This document shows positions 9,674 to 17,898 of a stretch of DNA of 64,000 nt, piece by piece; the stretch's first letter is position 1; each line of letters opens with the position of its first letter. Both the position numbers and the translations under genes were made by a program. The notes under the pieces were generated by a model. It did no database searches. It worked only from the letters and a program-made list of their open reading frames with translations, and was not told the origin of the DNA. This DNA comes from Cellvibrio fontiphilus (GTDB lineage: Bacteria > Pseudomonadota > Gammaproteobacteria > Pseudomonadales > Cellvibrionaceae), in assembly GCF_035317345.1 (NCBI RefSeq), contig NZ_JAYKTU010000001.1, one strand, 5' to 3'.

Positions 9674-10084
9674 ATGAATGCCGTACACCCACTTCCCGCT
9701 GTTGATGACGCCCAGATGAGCCGCGTGGCAGTGAAACTATTCTTTGGCATTACCGAAGAATGGAGCCTGACCGACGAACAGCGCTGCACCCTTGCCGGCC
9801 TAGGCACCCGCACCACTTTGCACAATTGGCGACAAAAACTCGCGACCGGTGAACCCATTAAACTGGGCAGAGACACGCTTGAGCGTTTGTCTTACCTCGC
9901 CGGAATCTACAAAGCCGTGCAGCTCTTGTTTGCTGATCCAGCCCAATGGCAAAACTGGGTGCGCAAACCCAACCGCGATTTTGGCGGTGCCTCGGCATTG
10001 CAGCGCATGTTGGGGGGGCGAGTAGTGGATTTGGTGGATGTCCGCCGCTATCTGGATGGCTGGCGCGGTGAGGTTTATGTTTGA
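9674..10084 (+). CDS. Xre/MbcA/ParS-type antitoxin
   Basis: Antitoxin of 136 residues that neutralises the RES-domain toxin encoded next. The N-terminal half (about 10-75) is a helix-turn-helix-like region (EWSLTDEQRCTLAGLGTRTTLHNW). The C-terminal half has the DUF2384 character, ending with a toxin-binding segment (FGGASALQRMLGGRVVDLVDVRRYLDGW). A GGAG element sits about 10 bases before the ATG. The stop overlaps the toxin start, as usual for these pairs. The upstream palindrome is probably its own operator. Confidence 0.88.
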   Translation: MNAVHPLPAVDDAQMSRVAVKLFFGITEEWSLTDEQRCTLAGLGTRTTLHNWRQKLATGEPIKLGRDTLERLSYLAGIYKAVQLLFADPAQWQNWVRKPNRDFGGASALQRMLGGRVVDLVDVRRYLDGWRGEVYV

Positions 10085-10761
10085 TGACAGCAGCCATGCA
10101 CTACAAGGAAGTTCACAGCAATAGCTATCGCCTGATACCCAGTCACTTCCCGCCCATCGCCCTGTTTGAAAACCTGCTCGATCCCACTGAGCTGGAAGCG
10201 GCCTATGCACTCGAAAGCCTGACCAATGATCGCCTGCAAGACCAAACAGGCAACATTGCTTTGGTCGCCCCCGAAAACCGCGTGACCGGCCCAGGCACCA
10301 CCGCGATTATGGCCGCCTTCACCCACACCGGCATTCCCAGCCGTTTTACCGATGGCCGCTTTGGCATCTACTACGCCGGTTTGAATTTGGAAACGGCGCT
10401 GGCCGAAGCGCGCTTTAGCCGCGCGCGATTTTTACAAGCGACCAATGAGCCGCCGCAAATGCTCACCCTGCGCTGCTACAGCTGCGAAGTGCACACCCAA
10501 TTAGTAGACCTGCGCGCTGATCCGCAAGTACACAACCCGGACAGTTTTCTTTATGCCCAAGCCCTGGGCCGACAACTAAAAGCGCAAAACGAAATGGGTA
10601 TTTTGTATCAATCGGTTCGTTATGCCGGTGGTGAATGCATTGCGGCTTTGCGGCCAAAAGCCTTAACACCACCAGCGATTCAAGCGGGGCATTATCAGTT
10701 TTATTGGGATGGGAATTTGATAAGCCATGTGTTGGCGGTGACAAATAGTTTTTCTATCTAA
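10084..10761 (+). CDS. RES-domain toxin
   Basis: RES toxins of characterised pairs degrade or modify NAD+ and stop growth when not bound by their antitoxin. This 225-residue protein has the family pattern: an early Arg in a YRLIP segment, an FTDGRFGIYYAGLNLETALAEARFS block containing the Arg, Tyr and Glu pocket residues, and a later IGILYQSVRYAGGECIA-like block (here MGILYQSVRYAGGECIA) with the conserved Ser. The start ATG overlaps the antitoxin stop (TGATG). All core motifs are intact, so it is probably active. Confidence 0.9.
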   Translation: MTAAMHYKEVHSNSYRLIPSHFPPIALFENLLDPTELEAAYALESLTNDRLQDQTGNIALVAPENRVTGPGTTAIMAAFTHTGIPSRFTDGRFGIYYAGLNLETALAEARFSRARFLQATNEPPQMLTLRCYSCEVHTQLVDLRADPQVHNPDSFLYAQALGRQLKAQNEMGILYQSVRYAGGECIAALRPKALTPPAIQAGHYQFYWDGNLISHVLAVTNSFSI

Positions 10762-10820
10762 TTTTATTAGCCATTAACTGATTACCGCCCTGAGCGGTTG
10801 ACTTAAATTTTATCGGGGCT

Positions 10821-10916
10821 ATGATTGGCCTTGTCGAATTTATTTTTGTTACTGAAATTATGTTTTCTTTAATGCGTTTCATCCTTAAAAGAGTTTCTCT
10901 CGCCTTTCCCCTCTAA
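10821..10916 (+). CDS. Possible 31-residue hydrophobic peptide
   Basis: A short open frame (MIGLVEFIFVTEIMFSLM...) encodes a mostly hydrophobic peptide with a basic C-terminal part (RFILKRVSLAFPL). It ends two bases before a hairpin that resembles a terminator. Only a weak ribosome site (GGGG) precedes it. It could be a small membrane peptide, a leader, or chance. No known family was recognised. Confidence 0.2.
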   Translation: MIGLVEFIFVTEIMFSLMRFILKRVSLAFPL

Positions 10917-10917
10917 T

Positions 10918-10947
10918 CGAGCGGTAAATACGCTCGGCTATTTTTTA
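10918..10947 (+). terminator. Hairpin with T-rich tail, possible terminator or attenuator
   Basis: The stem CGAGCG/CGCTCG has a 7-base loop and is followed by GCTATTTTTTA. The stem is short, so it is only a moderate candidate. It could end transcription of the toxin-antitoxin operon or of the small open frame just before it. Confidence 0.4.
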
Positions 10948-11033
10948 TTACCTTATTTTTCTTTCTGGTTGATTAAATCCACTTAAAACAGTTTCTGTTT
11001 TGAGCCGCTATTTTTTTGCGCTGGAGAAGTAAA

Positions 11034-11417
11034 TTGTCCATTCATTATTTCAATCGTTTGAAAAAACGACTGAGTGATTGTGCTCGTCAGCATTATTTGC
11101 ACTTGCCCTGGAGCATGAGTTTAAACACGGTGGAATTGTCCGGGCTGTTTACCAATCTGGAGCAGGCTTCTGCTCGCGCCGGTGTAAATACCCAACGAGT
11201 GAGTATTGGCCACACAGTAACGTTATTTGATGTTCGGGAAAAAGAAATTATTGTGCTTAGGCTCACTAATCCGCGCGACAGCGACCCGCATAAAGGTTTT
11301 GTTTCCTGTTTTTCGCCCTTGGGCAGACAGTTGCTTGGCCGTATACCCGGTGACCTTGTGGAAATAAAAATATTTTACCGAACTCTGGTGTTCAGAGTGA
11401 TTCGTGTTGAGCCTTAG
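11034..11417 (+). CDS. Rnk-like GreA/GreB C-terminal domain protein
   Basis: Protein of about 127 residues resembling the regulator of nucleoside diphosphate kinase (Rnk). Rnk proteins carry a short coiled coil plus the FKBP-like domain of transcript-cleavage factors GreA/GreB and bind RNA polymerase. Seen here: an N-terminal helical part, then the Gre-type C-terminal domain (VSIGHTVTLFDVREKE ... SCFSPLGRQLLGRIPGDLVEIK). The start is a TTG at 11034 with GGAGA 6 bases upstream, preferred to an earlier TTG lacking a ribosome site. It appears to be monocistronic. Confidence 0.75.
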   Translation: MSIHYFNRLKKRLSDCARQHYLHLPWSMSLNTVELSGLFTNLEQASARAGVNTQRVSIGHTVTLFDVREKEIIVLRLTNPRDSDPHKGFVSCFSPLGRQLLGRIPGDLVEIKIFYRTLVFRVIRVEP

Positions 11418-11448
11418 TTTTTTAATCGGCAATCAGGAGGAATTACCC

Positions 11449-11552
11449 ATGCATGTTGAAGTCTGCCGCTCGCTGTAGATGATGCTATAGCGAAATGCAT
11501 ACCCGACCAGCTTCTGCAAATAACCCGGCGGCATTATGCGCAGAAGTGCTAG
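11449..11552 (+). pseudogene. Small gene apparently interrupted by a frame change
   Basis: An ideal ribosome site (AGGAGG, 11435-11440) lies 8 bases before an ATG that opens only nine codons (MHVEVCRSL, stop TAG at 11476-11478). A different frame then runs 24 codons from 11478 (DDAIAKCIPDQLLQ...) and stops at 11552, six bases before the ribosome site of the next small gene. Joined by a -1 shift, the two parts give a 34-residue peptide. It may be a broken gene, a base-calling error, a programmed frameshift, or simply a leader peptide. No family was recognised. Confidence 0.3.
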
Positions 11553-11570
11553 TGATCAGGAGTACACAGC

Positions 11571-11672
11571 ATGTCTAAAGAGAAAGCAAAAAAAGAACCA
11601 CAAAAATCATTGAAAGATAAACGACGCGATAAAAAAGATAAGCGCGCAAATAAATCGATACTGAGCAGTTAA
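11571..11672 (+). CDS. Small lysine-rich basic protein, 33 residues
   Basis: The open frame MSKEKAKKEPQKSLKDKRRD... is extremely rich in Lys and Arg with no hydrophobic core, which suggests a disordered, nucleic-acid-binding or ribosome-associated peptide. AGGAG (11558-11562) is ideally placed 8 bases before the ATG. A strong terminator follows about 60 bases after the stop. These signals make it a probable real gene, though its function is unknown. Confidence 0.55.
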   Translation: MSKEKAKKEPQKSLKDKRRDKKDKRANKSILSS

Positions 11673-11733
11673 TGATTTTAGCTTGTTGTTGTAACGCTGG
11701 TTAGGACTACAGCTAAACCCCTGCAGCCATTTT

Positions 11734-11761
11734 GCGCACTCGCTAGTGAGTGCGCCTTTTT
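11734..11761 (+). terminator. Rho-independent terminator
   Basis: A perfect 8-bp stem, GCGCACTC/GAGTGCGC, with a 6-base loop is followed by CTTTTT on the plus strand. It ends the small-gene transcript and faces the end of the arsenic operon. Confidence 0.85.
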
Positions 11762-11778
11762 CACCATTGATAACGCCT

Positions 11779-13047
11779 TTATCCCGCTACAAACACCGGT
11801 GCAAAACCGCCGCCTTGGGTGCGGAAGTTGGTGGTTTGGCCTTGGTATAAACGCGCTGCCAATAATTGAATTTTGCCGGCATAAACATAGGCGCGAATAT
11901 CCATTTTGAGTGAGGTTTTTTCCTCATCTACCAAAATACCGCGTTCACTGGGTGGTACTTGTTGTTGTGCAACATAATCACCCTGCAAAATTTCCTCCCA
12001 CACGCGCTTGGTAATTTTGTCACCGCGATAAGCTGCTTTGCTGCCGTAACCGCTGGCGGGTTTGAAAAATAACTGTTTGCGCTGCTGCCATAAATTCTCA
12101 GCATTACTGGCGCTGACTAACTGAGTATGGGGAATTCCCGCGAGCAGGGTTTTTATATCCTCAGGCTCTGCACCAAATTCGTTGAGTTTTGTTTTATCGC
12201 TGAGCAACGCTAAATTGCGTTTGTCGGCATAGAGCGCATGGTGATAGGGATTGGGCGTAAGCACTATGGCGTTTTGCTCATAGGCGTTGCGCAAAACCAG
12301 ATTGCTTGGCTGCGTTAGTGAAAAATCTGTGAGGCGGTTGTAAACCAAATCAATTACTTGATCCTGATAACAGAGTTGTTCATTGAGCAATTGCAATTCA
12401 CGCGGATCAACAACCAGGGTTTTGATACCGGCACGCTCAAGTACACTTTGCGCCAACAAAAATTCCGGATACAAAAATTGCGCACTGGGGTTTTCATCCA
12501 CTATGGCAATACAGCGCAATGGTTGCTCGCCGCGCGCCAGCTGCCACTCTTGTAAAAACATGGCGACAAATTCGGCATCCAACTGCGGCGGCAGCAATAC
12601 CGGCAGCGCACCAGCGGCATTGCAACAGGCAGTTTGTGCACTGAGTAGTGCTGCATTTAAAAAAGCACCACCGGCATTGGTATTGATTTCAATAATTTGC
12701 GGGCCGGCATCGCTAATATGAAAATCAAACCCCATAAACACACCGGCAGTGAGCGATGACCGTTGTGCAATTGCCGGGGCATTATTTAATACCTGCTGCT
12801 GATAGGCAGGCAATGCCGTCACACGCATTACCGCTTGCACCAGGGTTTGTAACTGTTGCCATTGCGCGGGGGAAATAAACGTTGCGGTCTGGGAAAATAA
12901 TTGCGCCTCGTGCTGCAAGACTTCTGCCGGCAGCGCTTGAGCTTGCAGGCTGGCAAGCAGTTGGTCGCGGTTAAGGGTTTTGCAAAAACACGCGCGATTT
13001 AATAATTCAGCCGCTGAACTGCAATCACAGGGATTATCACGATTCAT
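11779..13047 (-). CDS. ATP-grasp-like protein with two CxC motifs, last gene of ars operon
   Basis: Protein of 422 residues with ATP-grasp character, a fold that joins a carboxylate to an amine or thiol using ATP. Seen: an internal QIIEINTNAGGAF segment resembling the metal/nucleotide-binding end of such folds, a late lysine and glycine-rich loop (LFFKPASGYGSKAAYRGDK), and SLKMDIRAYVY. The N-terminus carries CDC (7-9) and CFC (20-22), which could bind a soft metal or metalloid. It lies 34 bases after arsJ on the same strand. A glutathione-synthetase-like or other thiol-ligase role in arsenic handling is only inference. I do not recognise a named family. Confidence 0.6.
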   Translation of the reverse strand: MNRDNPCDCSSAAELLNRACFCKTLNRDQLLASLQAQALPAEVLQHEAQLFSQTATFISPAQWQQLQTLVQAVMRVTALPAYQQQVLNNAPAIAQRSSLTAGVFMGFDFHISDAGPQIIEINTNAGGAFLNAALLSAQTACCNAAGALPVLLPPQLDAEFVAMFLQEWQLARGEQPLRCIAIVDENPSAQFLYPEFLLAQSVLERAGIKTLVVDPRELQLLNEQLCYQDQVIDLVYNRLTDFSLTQPSNLVLRNAYEQNAIVLTPNPYHHALYADKRNLALLSDKTKLNEFGAEPEDIKTLLAGIPHTQLVSASNAENLWQQRKQLFFKPASGYGSKAAYRGDKITKRVWEEILQGDYVAQQQVPPSERGILVDEEKTSLKMDIRAYVYAGKIQLLAARLYQGQTTNFRTQGGGFAPVFVAG

Positions 13048-13081
13048 AGCGCACCCGAATTGATTGAGAAGAATAAAAGGC

Positions 13082-14284
13082 CTATTGAGTATTGCGCGGT
13101 AGCGCGATGGAAATCAATGTCGTTATACCGATAAACAACGCCGCTACCCATAAACAGGCAGCCAGACCCGCTGCTTGATAAACCCAACCTGACAAGAGCG
13201 TTCCAATTAAACGCCCCAGCGCATTAGCCATGTAGTAAAACCCTACATCGAGCGATACACCATCACTATTGGCATAACGCACAATCAAATAGGAATGCAC
13301 CGAGGAATTAATGGCAAACACAACACCAAATAAAATCAAGCCGCCGATTAAAATTGTTGTGGCAGGTAAACCGGTCATTAATAAAAAAGCCAGACTCGCG
13401 GTTACCACAGTCAGTATTAACGCCCAGAGAAAAGCACTGTACCCAGTGGGTGGATTGCCGGTTTTGTTACGCAATAACACCGGCGCAGCGGATTGCACCA
13501 GACCATAACCAATAACCCAGCTCGCTAAAAACCCACCCGTCTGCCAAAAATCCCATTGCAATTGACTACTTAAAAAAACCGGCAGGGCAACCACAAACCA
13601 AATATCCCGTGCGCCAAATAAAAATAAGCGCGCGGCGGATAAATAATTAATGGCGCGGCTTTTGGAAAAAAGCTCGGAAAACTTGGGTTTGTTTTTGGCT
13701 TTGCCCAAATCTTGCTGTAAGGCAAACATACTGGCAGCCCATACCAGCGCCAATACAACGGCCATGGCAATGACAGCTGCGTTAAAACCCATGGTCGCGA
13801 GTAGTGCGCCACCGAGAAAAAAACCTACGCCTTTTAATGCATTTTTAGATCCGGTTAATAACGCCACCCATTTGAATAATCGTCCCTGTTGCTCATCCGG
13901 CAGCAAATTTTTTATGGCACTTTTAGCACTCATTTTATTTAAATCTTTGGCGATGCCGGATAAAGCTTGCGCGCCCATCACCACAGGAATAGTTAACCAC
14001 TGCGCGGGCACCGCCAGCATTGCCAGCGCGACAACTTGTAAGGCAAGGCCAATATTCATGGTGCGATTCAAACCAATACGCGCACCCAAATAACCGCCGA
14101 ACAAATTAGTAACAACACCAAAGATTTCATAAAACAAAAACAGCGCCGCAATTTGCAGCGGGCTGTAACCCAGTTGATGAAAGTGCAATACCACCAACAT
14201 ACGCAGCGCACCGTCAGTGAGCGTAAATGCCCAGTAATTGCCAGTGACAAGTGCGTATTGTTTTATGGCCGATGATTGATTCAT
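13082..14284 (-). CDS. arsJ: ArsJ, MFS exporter of organoarsenical 1-arseno-3-phosphoglycerate
   Basis: Major facilitator transporter of 400 residues with about 12 membrane helices. ArsJ proteins export 1-arseno-3-phosphoglycerate, the unstable product made when GAPDH uses arsenate instead of phosphate. The assignment rests on overall MFS features, for example GARIGLNRTMNIGLALQ after helix 2 and the SGIAKDLNKMSAKSAIKN segment typical of ArsJ. It also rests on its position right after an operon-borne GAPDH gene, the known functional partner. About 140 bases holding a dispersed repeat separate it from that gene. Confidence 0.9.
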   Translation of the reverse strand: MNQSSAIKQYALVTGNYWAFTLTDGALRMLVVLHFHQLGYSPLQIAALFLFYEIFGVVTNLFGGYLGARIGLNRTMNIGLALQVVALAMLAVPAQWLTIPVVMGAQALSGIAKDLNKMSAKSAIKNLLPDEQQGRLFKWVALLTGSKNALKGVGFFLGGALLATMGFNAAVIAMAVVLALVWAASMFALQQDLGKAKNKPKFSELFSKSRAINYLSAARLFLFGARDIWFVVALPVFLSSQLQWDFWQTGGFLASWVIGYGLVQSAAPVLLRNKTGNPPTGYSAFLWALILTVVTASLAFLLMTGLPATTILIGGLILFGVVFAINSSVHSYLIVRYANSDGVSLDVGFYYMANALGRLIGTLLSGWVYQAAGLAACLWVAALFIGITTLISIALPRNTQ

Positions 14285-14354
14285 GGTTTATTTCGTTTAA
14301 TGGATGATTTTTGTATGGGATATTTATATCAATATGATTTTTTGAGCAATTATT

Positions 14355-14410
14355 GGGCGTGATAGATCACGTCCCTACGGCGCCATGTAGGGGCGCAATT
14401 TATTGCACCC
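14355..14410. repeat. Pair of short imperfect inverted repeats (dispersed-repeat type)
   Basis: Two adjacent hairpin units are visible: GGGCGTGAT (14355-14363) against ATCACGTCCC (14366-14375), and GGGCGCAAT against ATTGCACCC (14391-14410). They resemble short palindromic elements scattered through many gammaproteobacterial genomes. They sit between the GAPDH gene and arsJ and could shape the transcript between them. Confidence 0.5.
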
Positions 14411-14423
14411 TATTAATTGCACC

Positions 14424-15431
14424 CTAATTGTTCCCCCCCACCAACCGCGCCAATTCCACCGTGCGATTGGCGTAACCCCATTCGTTGTCATACCAAGCGT
14501 AAATTTTCACCAAGGTGTCATTCACCACCATAGTTGACAGAGCATCCACAATTGATGACAAAGGGTTGCCACAAAAATCGCTGGATACCAGCGGGCGTGT
14601 TTCATAACCCAAAATATCTCTCAAATAAGTTTCACTCGCCGTTTTTAACAATGCATTCACCTCGTTCACACTGGTGGCGCGGTTCACTTCAAACACACAA
14701 TCCGTGAGTGAGCCGGTTGCAAGCGGTACGCGCACGGCATGACCATTTAATTTACCGCGCAGTTCGGGAAAAATTTCCGCAATAGCAGTCGCGGAACCGG
14801 TGCTGGTGGGAATTAAATTGGAGTGGGAGGCGCGTGCGCGGCGCAGATCTTTATGGGGCTGATCCAGAATCGATTGGGTATTGGTTAGATCGTGAATAGT
14901 GGTGATGGCACCGTGTTTAATCCCGAGCTGTTCGTGAATCACTTTTACCACCGGCGCCAAACAGTTAGTGGTGCAAGAGGCAGCGGTGACTATGCGATGT
15001 GTAGCCGGATCAAACAAATGGTGATTCACCCCCATCACTACATTTAATACACCCGGCTCTTTGACCGGCGCACTCACCACGACACGTTTTACACCTTGAT
15101 CCAAATAAGCTTGCAGCAATTTCACTTCGCGCATTTTGCCGCTGGCTTCAATTACCAGATCACAAGCGCTCCAATCGGTTTCGGCAATGGTTTTATTGCG
15201 TGTAAATTTAATTTTTTTGCCATCAATATAAATGGCATTTTCATCCGCACCCGTTTCTGGCGCCCATTGGCCTTGCACCGAATCGAATTTTAATAAATGC
15301 GCAAAAGTAGCGGCATCACCTGCCGGGTCATTAATTTGTACAAATTCAAACTCCGGCCAATGCCAACTCGCCCGCAATGCCAAACGACCAATGCGACCGA
15401 AACCATTAATACCGATTTTGATTTTTTTCAT
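14424..15431 (-). CDS. ArsJ-associated glyceraldehyde-3-phosphate dehydrogenase
   Basis: NAD-dependent GAPDH of 335 residues. In ars operons this copy turns glyceraldehyde-3-phosphate and arsenate into 1-arseno-3-phosphoglycerate for export by ArsJ. Seen: the nucleotide fold GINGFGRIGRLALR, the active-site segment ASCTTNC with Cys153, and the C-terminal YDNEWGYANRTVELARL. Length is normal. It lies 11 bases after the phosphatase gene and before arsJ. A housekeeping glycolytic role cannot be excluded, but the location argues for arsenate resistance. Confidence 0.92.
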   Translation of the reverse strand: MKKIKIGINGFGRIGRLALRASWHWPEFEFVQINDPAGDAATFAHLLKFDSVQGQWAPETGADENAIYIDGKKIKFTRNKTIAETDWSACDLVIEASGKMREVKLLQAYLDQGVKRVVVSAPVKEPGVLNVVMGVNHHLFDPATHRIVTAASCTTNCLAPVVKVIHEQLGIKHGAITTIHDLTNTQSILDQPHKDLRRARASHSNLIPTSTGSATAIAEIFPELRGKLNGHAVRVPLATGSLTDCVFEVNRATSVNEVNALLKTASETYLRDILGYETRPLVSSDFCGNPLSSIVDALSTMVVNDTLVKIYAWYDNEWGYANRTVELARLVGGNN

Positions 15432-15442
15432 ATTACCTCCAC

Positions 15443-15943
15443 TTAATTTCCGGCAATGGTTTTTATGTAAGTTTGCTGTGCTGGCACTTGCAGCGAATTG
15501 GGACGCAATGCGCGGATTTGTTCAGTCACGGTATCTAGCGGCATACCACGCTCTATTAAAATTTGTGCAGCGACCAAACCGGTTCGGCCAGAACCACCTT
15601 TACAGTGAATTGCGATTGTTTTACCACTATCCAGAAGTGCATGAATTTTTTTACTCGCTACTTGCCATGCAACAGCAAATTCCTGCTCGGGAGCATGGTC
15701 GTCTTCAATCGGTAAATGAAACCACTGTAGATTTAACTCAGCACAGAGGTGAGGCAAATCAGTTACCTTATTCCGCTCCATCTCTTCATTTTCCATAAGA
15801 GTCAACACCGCAGTTGCGCCAGCCGCAGCCAATTGCTCAAGCGAAGTTTTTAGCTCTACCTGTTTGGTACCCGGGCAGGGAGTAAATATAAATGCGGCAC
15901 CATTGTCTAATGGCAAAATGTCAAACGGGTGATTCATAGTCAT
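15443..15943 (-). CDS. CX5R tyrosine/dual-specificity phosphatase-like protein in ars operon
   Basis: Protein of 166 residues with the cysteine-phosphatase signature HCKGGSGRTG (Cys114, Arg120). An acidic loop (LPIEDDHAPE) near 80 could supply the general acid. It resembles small dual-specificity/CDKN3-like phosphatases. These act on phosphoproteins or small phosphates, and the same fold can reduce arsenate. The gene lies between ACR3 and GAPDH in the arsenic operon, so an arsenate-related role is plausible but unproven. Met1 and Met3 are both possible starts and no strong ribosome site decides between them. Confidence 0.75.
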   Translation of the reverse strand: MTMNHPFDILPLDNGAAFIFTPCPGTKQVELKTSLEQLAAAGATAVLTLMENEEMERNKVTDLPHLCAELNLQWFHLPIEDDHAPEQEFAVAWQVASKKIHALLDSGKTIAIHCKGGSGRTGLVAAQILIERGMPLDTVTEQIRALRPNSLQVPAQQTYIKTIAGN

Positions 15944-15986
15944 AACACCAGAAGTAATAATTAATTGATGGTTTGTGTTTGTGCGA

Positions 15987-17018
15987 CTAATGCCGCGAAA
16001 AATATTGTTGATTGCGATTACAAAATGCCACCAGTGACAGCATCACCGGTACTTCTACCAACACACCAACAACGGTTGCCAGTGCCGCACCGGAATGTAA
16101 GCCAAAGAGTGAAATGGCTACGGCCACCGCCAACTCAAAAAAATTGGAGGTGCCGATCATGCACGCGGGGGCGGCAATGTTGTACGGCAGCTTCATCATT
16201 CTGGCGGCTACAAAACTAATCGTAAAAATACCGTAGGTTTGGATCAGCAAAGGAATAGCAATTAATAAAATGGCTTGGGGTTTAGTCAAAATCGTCTGGG
16301 CTTGAAAAGCAAACAGCAATACTACCGTTGCCAGCAGACCAATCACTGACCAAGGCTTACAAGTCGCAAGAAATTGTTGTAGTTGTTGGATAGCATTGAC
16401 ACCCGCTTTGGATTCCAACCAGCGGCGAGTAATAACACCGGCAATTAATGGCAAGACAACGTAGAGTACCACTGAAATAATCAGCGTTCCCCAAGGTACA
16501 TGAATGTCACTTACCCCCAATAAAAATGCACAGATGGGTGCGTAAGCAAAAATCATAATCACATCATTAGCGGATACCTGCACCAGCGTATAATTGGGGT
16601 CGCCTTTGGTGAGTTGGCTCCATACAAATACCATGGCGGTGCAAGGTGCTACGCCGAGTAAAATCATCCCGGCGATATATTCCTGCGCGGTTTCCGGATC
16701 AACCCAGTCGACAAATAACACTTTAAAAAATAACCAGCCGAGTGCGGCCATGGTGAAAGGTTTTATCAACCAGTTCACCGCCAGTGTGAGCATTAAACCT
16801 TGTGGTCGCTGACCGATATTTTTTATTGCACTGAAATCAATCTGTACCATCATCGGGTAAATCATTACCCAAATTAAAACCGCCACTACCAGATTCACAT
16901 GGGCAAACTCCAGTGCAGCAATTTGTGCAAAAACCGCAGGAAAATAATTTCCCAGAATCACACCGGCAGCAATCGCCAGTCCAACCCAAAACGATAAATA
17001 GCGTTCGAACAAGCCCAT
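15987..17018 (-). CDS. arsB: ACR3-family arsenite efflux permease
   Basis: Inner-membrane carrier that expels arsenite by the proton motive force. The 343 residues form about ten hydrophobic helices. The conserved helix-4 cysteine of ACR3 transporters is present in GVAPCTAMVF (Cys126), and later segments (NDVIMIFAYAPICAFLLG; ISFVAARMMKLPYNIAAPA) also fit the family. It follows arsC by 15 bases in the operon. Confidence 0.93.
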   Translation of the reverse strand: MGLFERYLSFWVGLAIAAGVILGNYFPAVFAQIAALEFAHVNLVVAVLIWVMIYPMMVQIDFSAIKNIGQRPQGLMLTLAVNWLIKPFTMAALGWLFFKVLFVDWVDPETAQEYIAGMILLGVAPCTAMVFVWSQLTKGDPNYTLVQVSANDVIMIFAYAPICAFLLGVSDIHVPWGTLIISVVLYVVLPLIAGVITRRWLESKAGVNAIQQLQQFLATCKPWSVIGLLATVVLLFAFQAQTILTKPQAILLIAIPLLIQTYGIFTISFVAARMMKLPYNIAAPACMIGTSNFFELAVAVAISLFGLHSGAALATVVGVLVEVPVMLSLVAFCNRNQQYFSRH

Positions 17019-17033
17019 CTGAATATCCCTAAA

Positions 17034-17510
17034 TTAAAGTTCACCAATACCGTTAAGTGCTGCTTGTAATTGTTGCGGATCTAATGCAAGAGTACCTAAG
17101 GGTAACGACAAAAAAAGGCTTATGCGTTCATGAATTTTGTCCATGCAGGCTGTAAATGCTGCCTGTACTTCGGCTTCACTGCCAACCAGTGCCGAAGGAT
17201 CTTGTAAGTTCCAGTGCGCGCGCAGTGCCTCGCCAAAATACAGAGGGCAGGCTTCACCCGCTGCTTTATCACAGACTGTAATTACAAGATCGGGATTTAA
17301 TTGACGCAGGTCATCGGTAGATTTGCTGCTCAATCCGTCAGTATTGATTCCTGCCTGGCTTAAGGCTGCAATGGCTAAAGAATTTACACGCCCACTTGGA
17401 AAACTGCCTGCACTGAAAGCTTTATGTTCGCTGCTACTGAGGTGATTAAATATCGCCTCACTTAAAATACTGCGACAGCTATTGTGCGTGCATAAAAATA
17501 AAATTTTCAT
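17034..17510 (-). CDS. arsC: Arsenate reductase, thioredoxin-coupled (LMW-PTP fold)
   Basis: Reduces arsenate to arsenite so that ACR3 can export it. The 158 residues have the low-molecular-weight phosphatase P-loop CTHNSCR (Cys7 to Arg13) near the N-terminus. Two further cysteines, Cys80 and Cys88 (TVCDKAAGEACP), match the relay of thioredoxin-dependent enzymes. Length is slightly above the usual 130-140. It lies 27 bases after arsR. Confidence 0.92.
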   Translation of the reverse strand: MKILFLCTHNSCRSILSEAIFNHLSSSEHKAFSAGSFPSGRVNSLAIAALSQAGINTDGLSSKSTDDLRQLNPDLVITVCDKAAGEACPLYFGEALRAHWNLQDPSALVGSEAEVQAAFTACMDKIHERISLFLSLPLGTLALDPQQLQAALNGIGEL

Positions 17511-17537
17511 CGCATTACCCTTCTATCGTTAACAGGA

Positions 17538-17882
17538 TTAACAGCAACGGTTCGGCCGATCTTCCATCGCACACAAACGCTGGTGATTTTCTTGCAGCCA
17601 ATCCTGATTCGCAGCGAGCATCGTCTTTAACGTTTTGGTAATCCAATTAGGCAAGTCCGGGTGCAAGCGGTAATACACCCACTGACCTTGGCGGCGATCC
17701 GCCAACAAACCGGATTCACGCAACAGCGCCAAGTGGCGGGAAATTTTGGGTTGGATTTCATCGAGCGCGCAGGTGAGTTCGCAGACGCACAACTCTTTTT
17801 CACGTGCCACCAGCAACGCAATGCGCGCGCGGGTTGGATCAGCGAGGGTTTTACACAGGGAATCGGGGGTAAATTCAGACAT
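17538..17882 (-). CDS. arsR: ArsR-family arsenic-responsive repressor
   Basis: Winged-helix metalloregulator of 114 residues that blocks the operon until arsenite or antimonite binds. The metalloid site ELCVCELTCAL (Cys32, Cys34, Cys38) is complete. It overlaps the DNA-reading helix region (QPKISRHLALLRESGLLADRRQGQWVYYRL). Two cysteines end the protein. It is the first gene of the ars operon and faces the divergent monooxygenase gene across a 100-base region holding AT-rich repeats. Confidence 0.95.
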   Translation of the reverse strand: MSEFTPDSLCKTLADPTRARIALLVAREKELCVCELTCALDEIQPKISRHLALLRESGLLADRRQGQWVYYRLHPDLPNWITKTLKTMLAANQDWLQENHQRLCAMEDRPNRCC

Positions 17883-17898
17883 AGATCAAACTAGCCGT

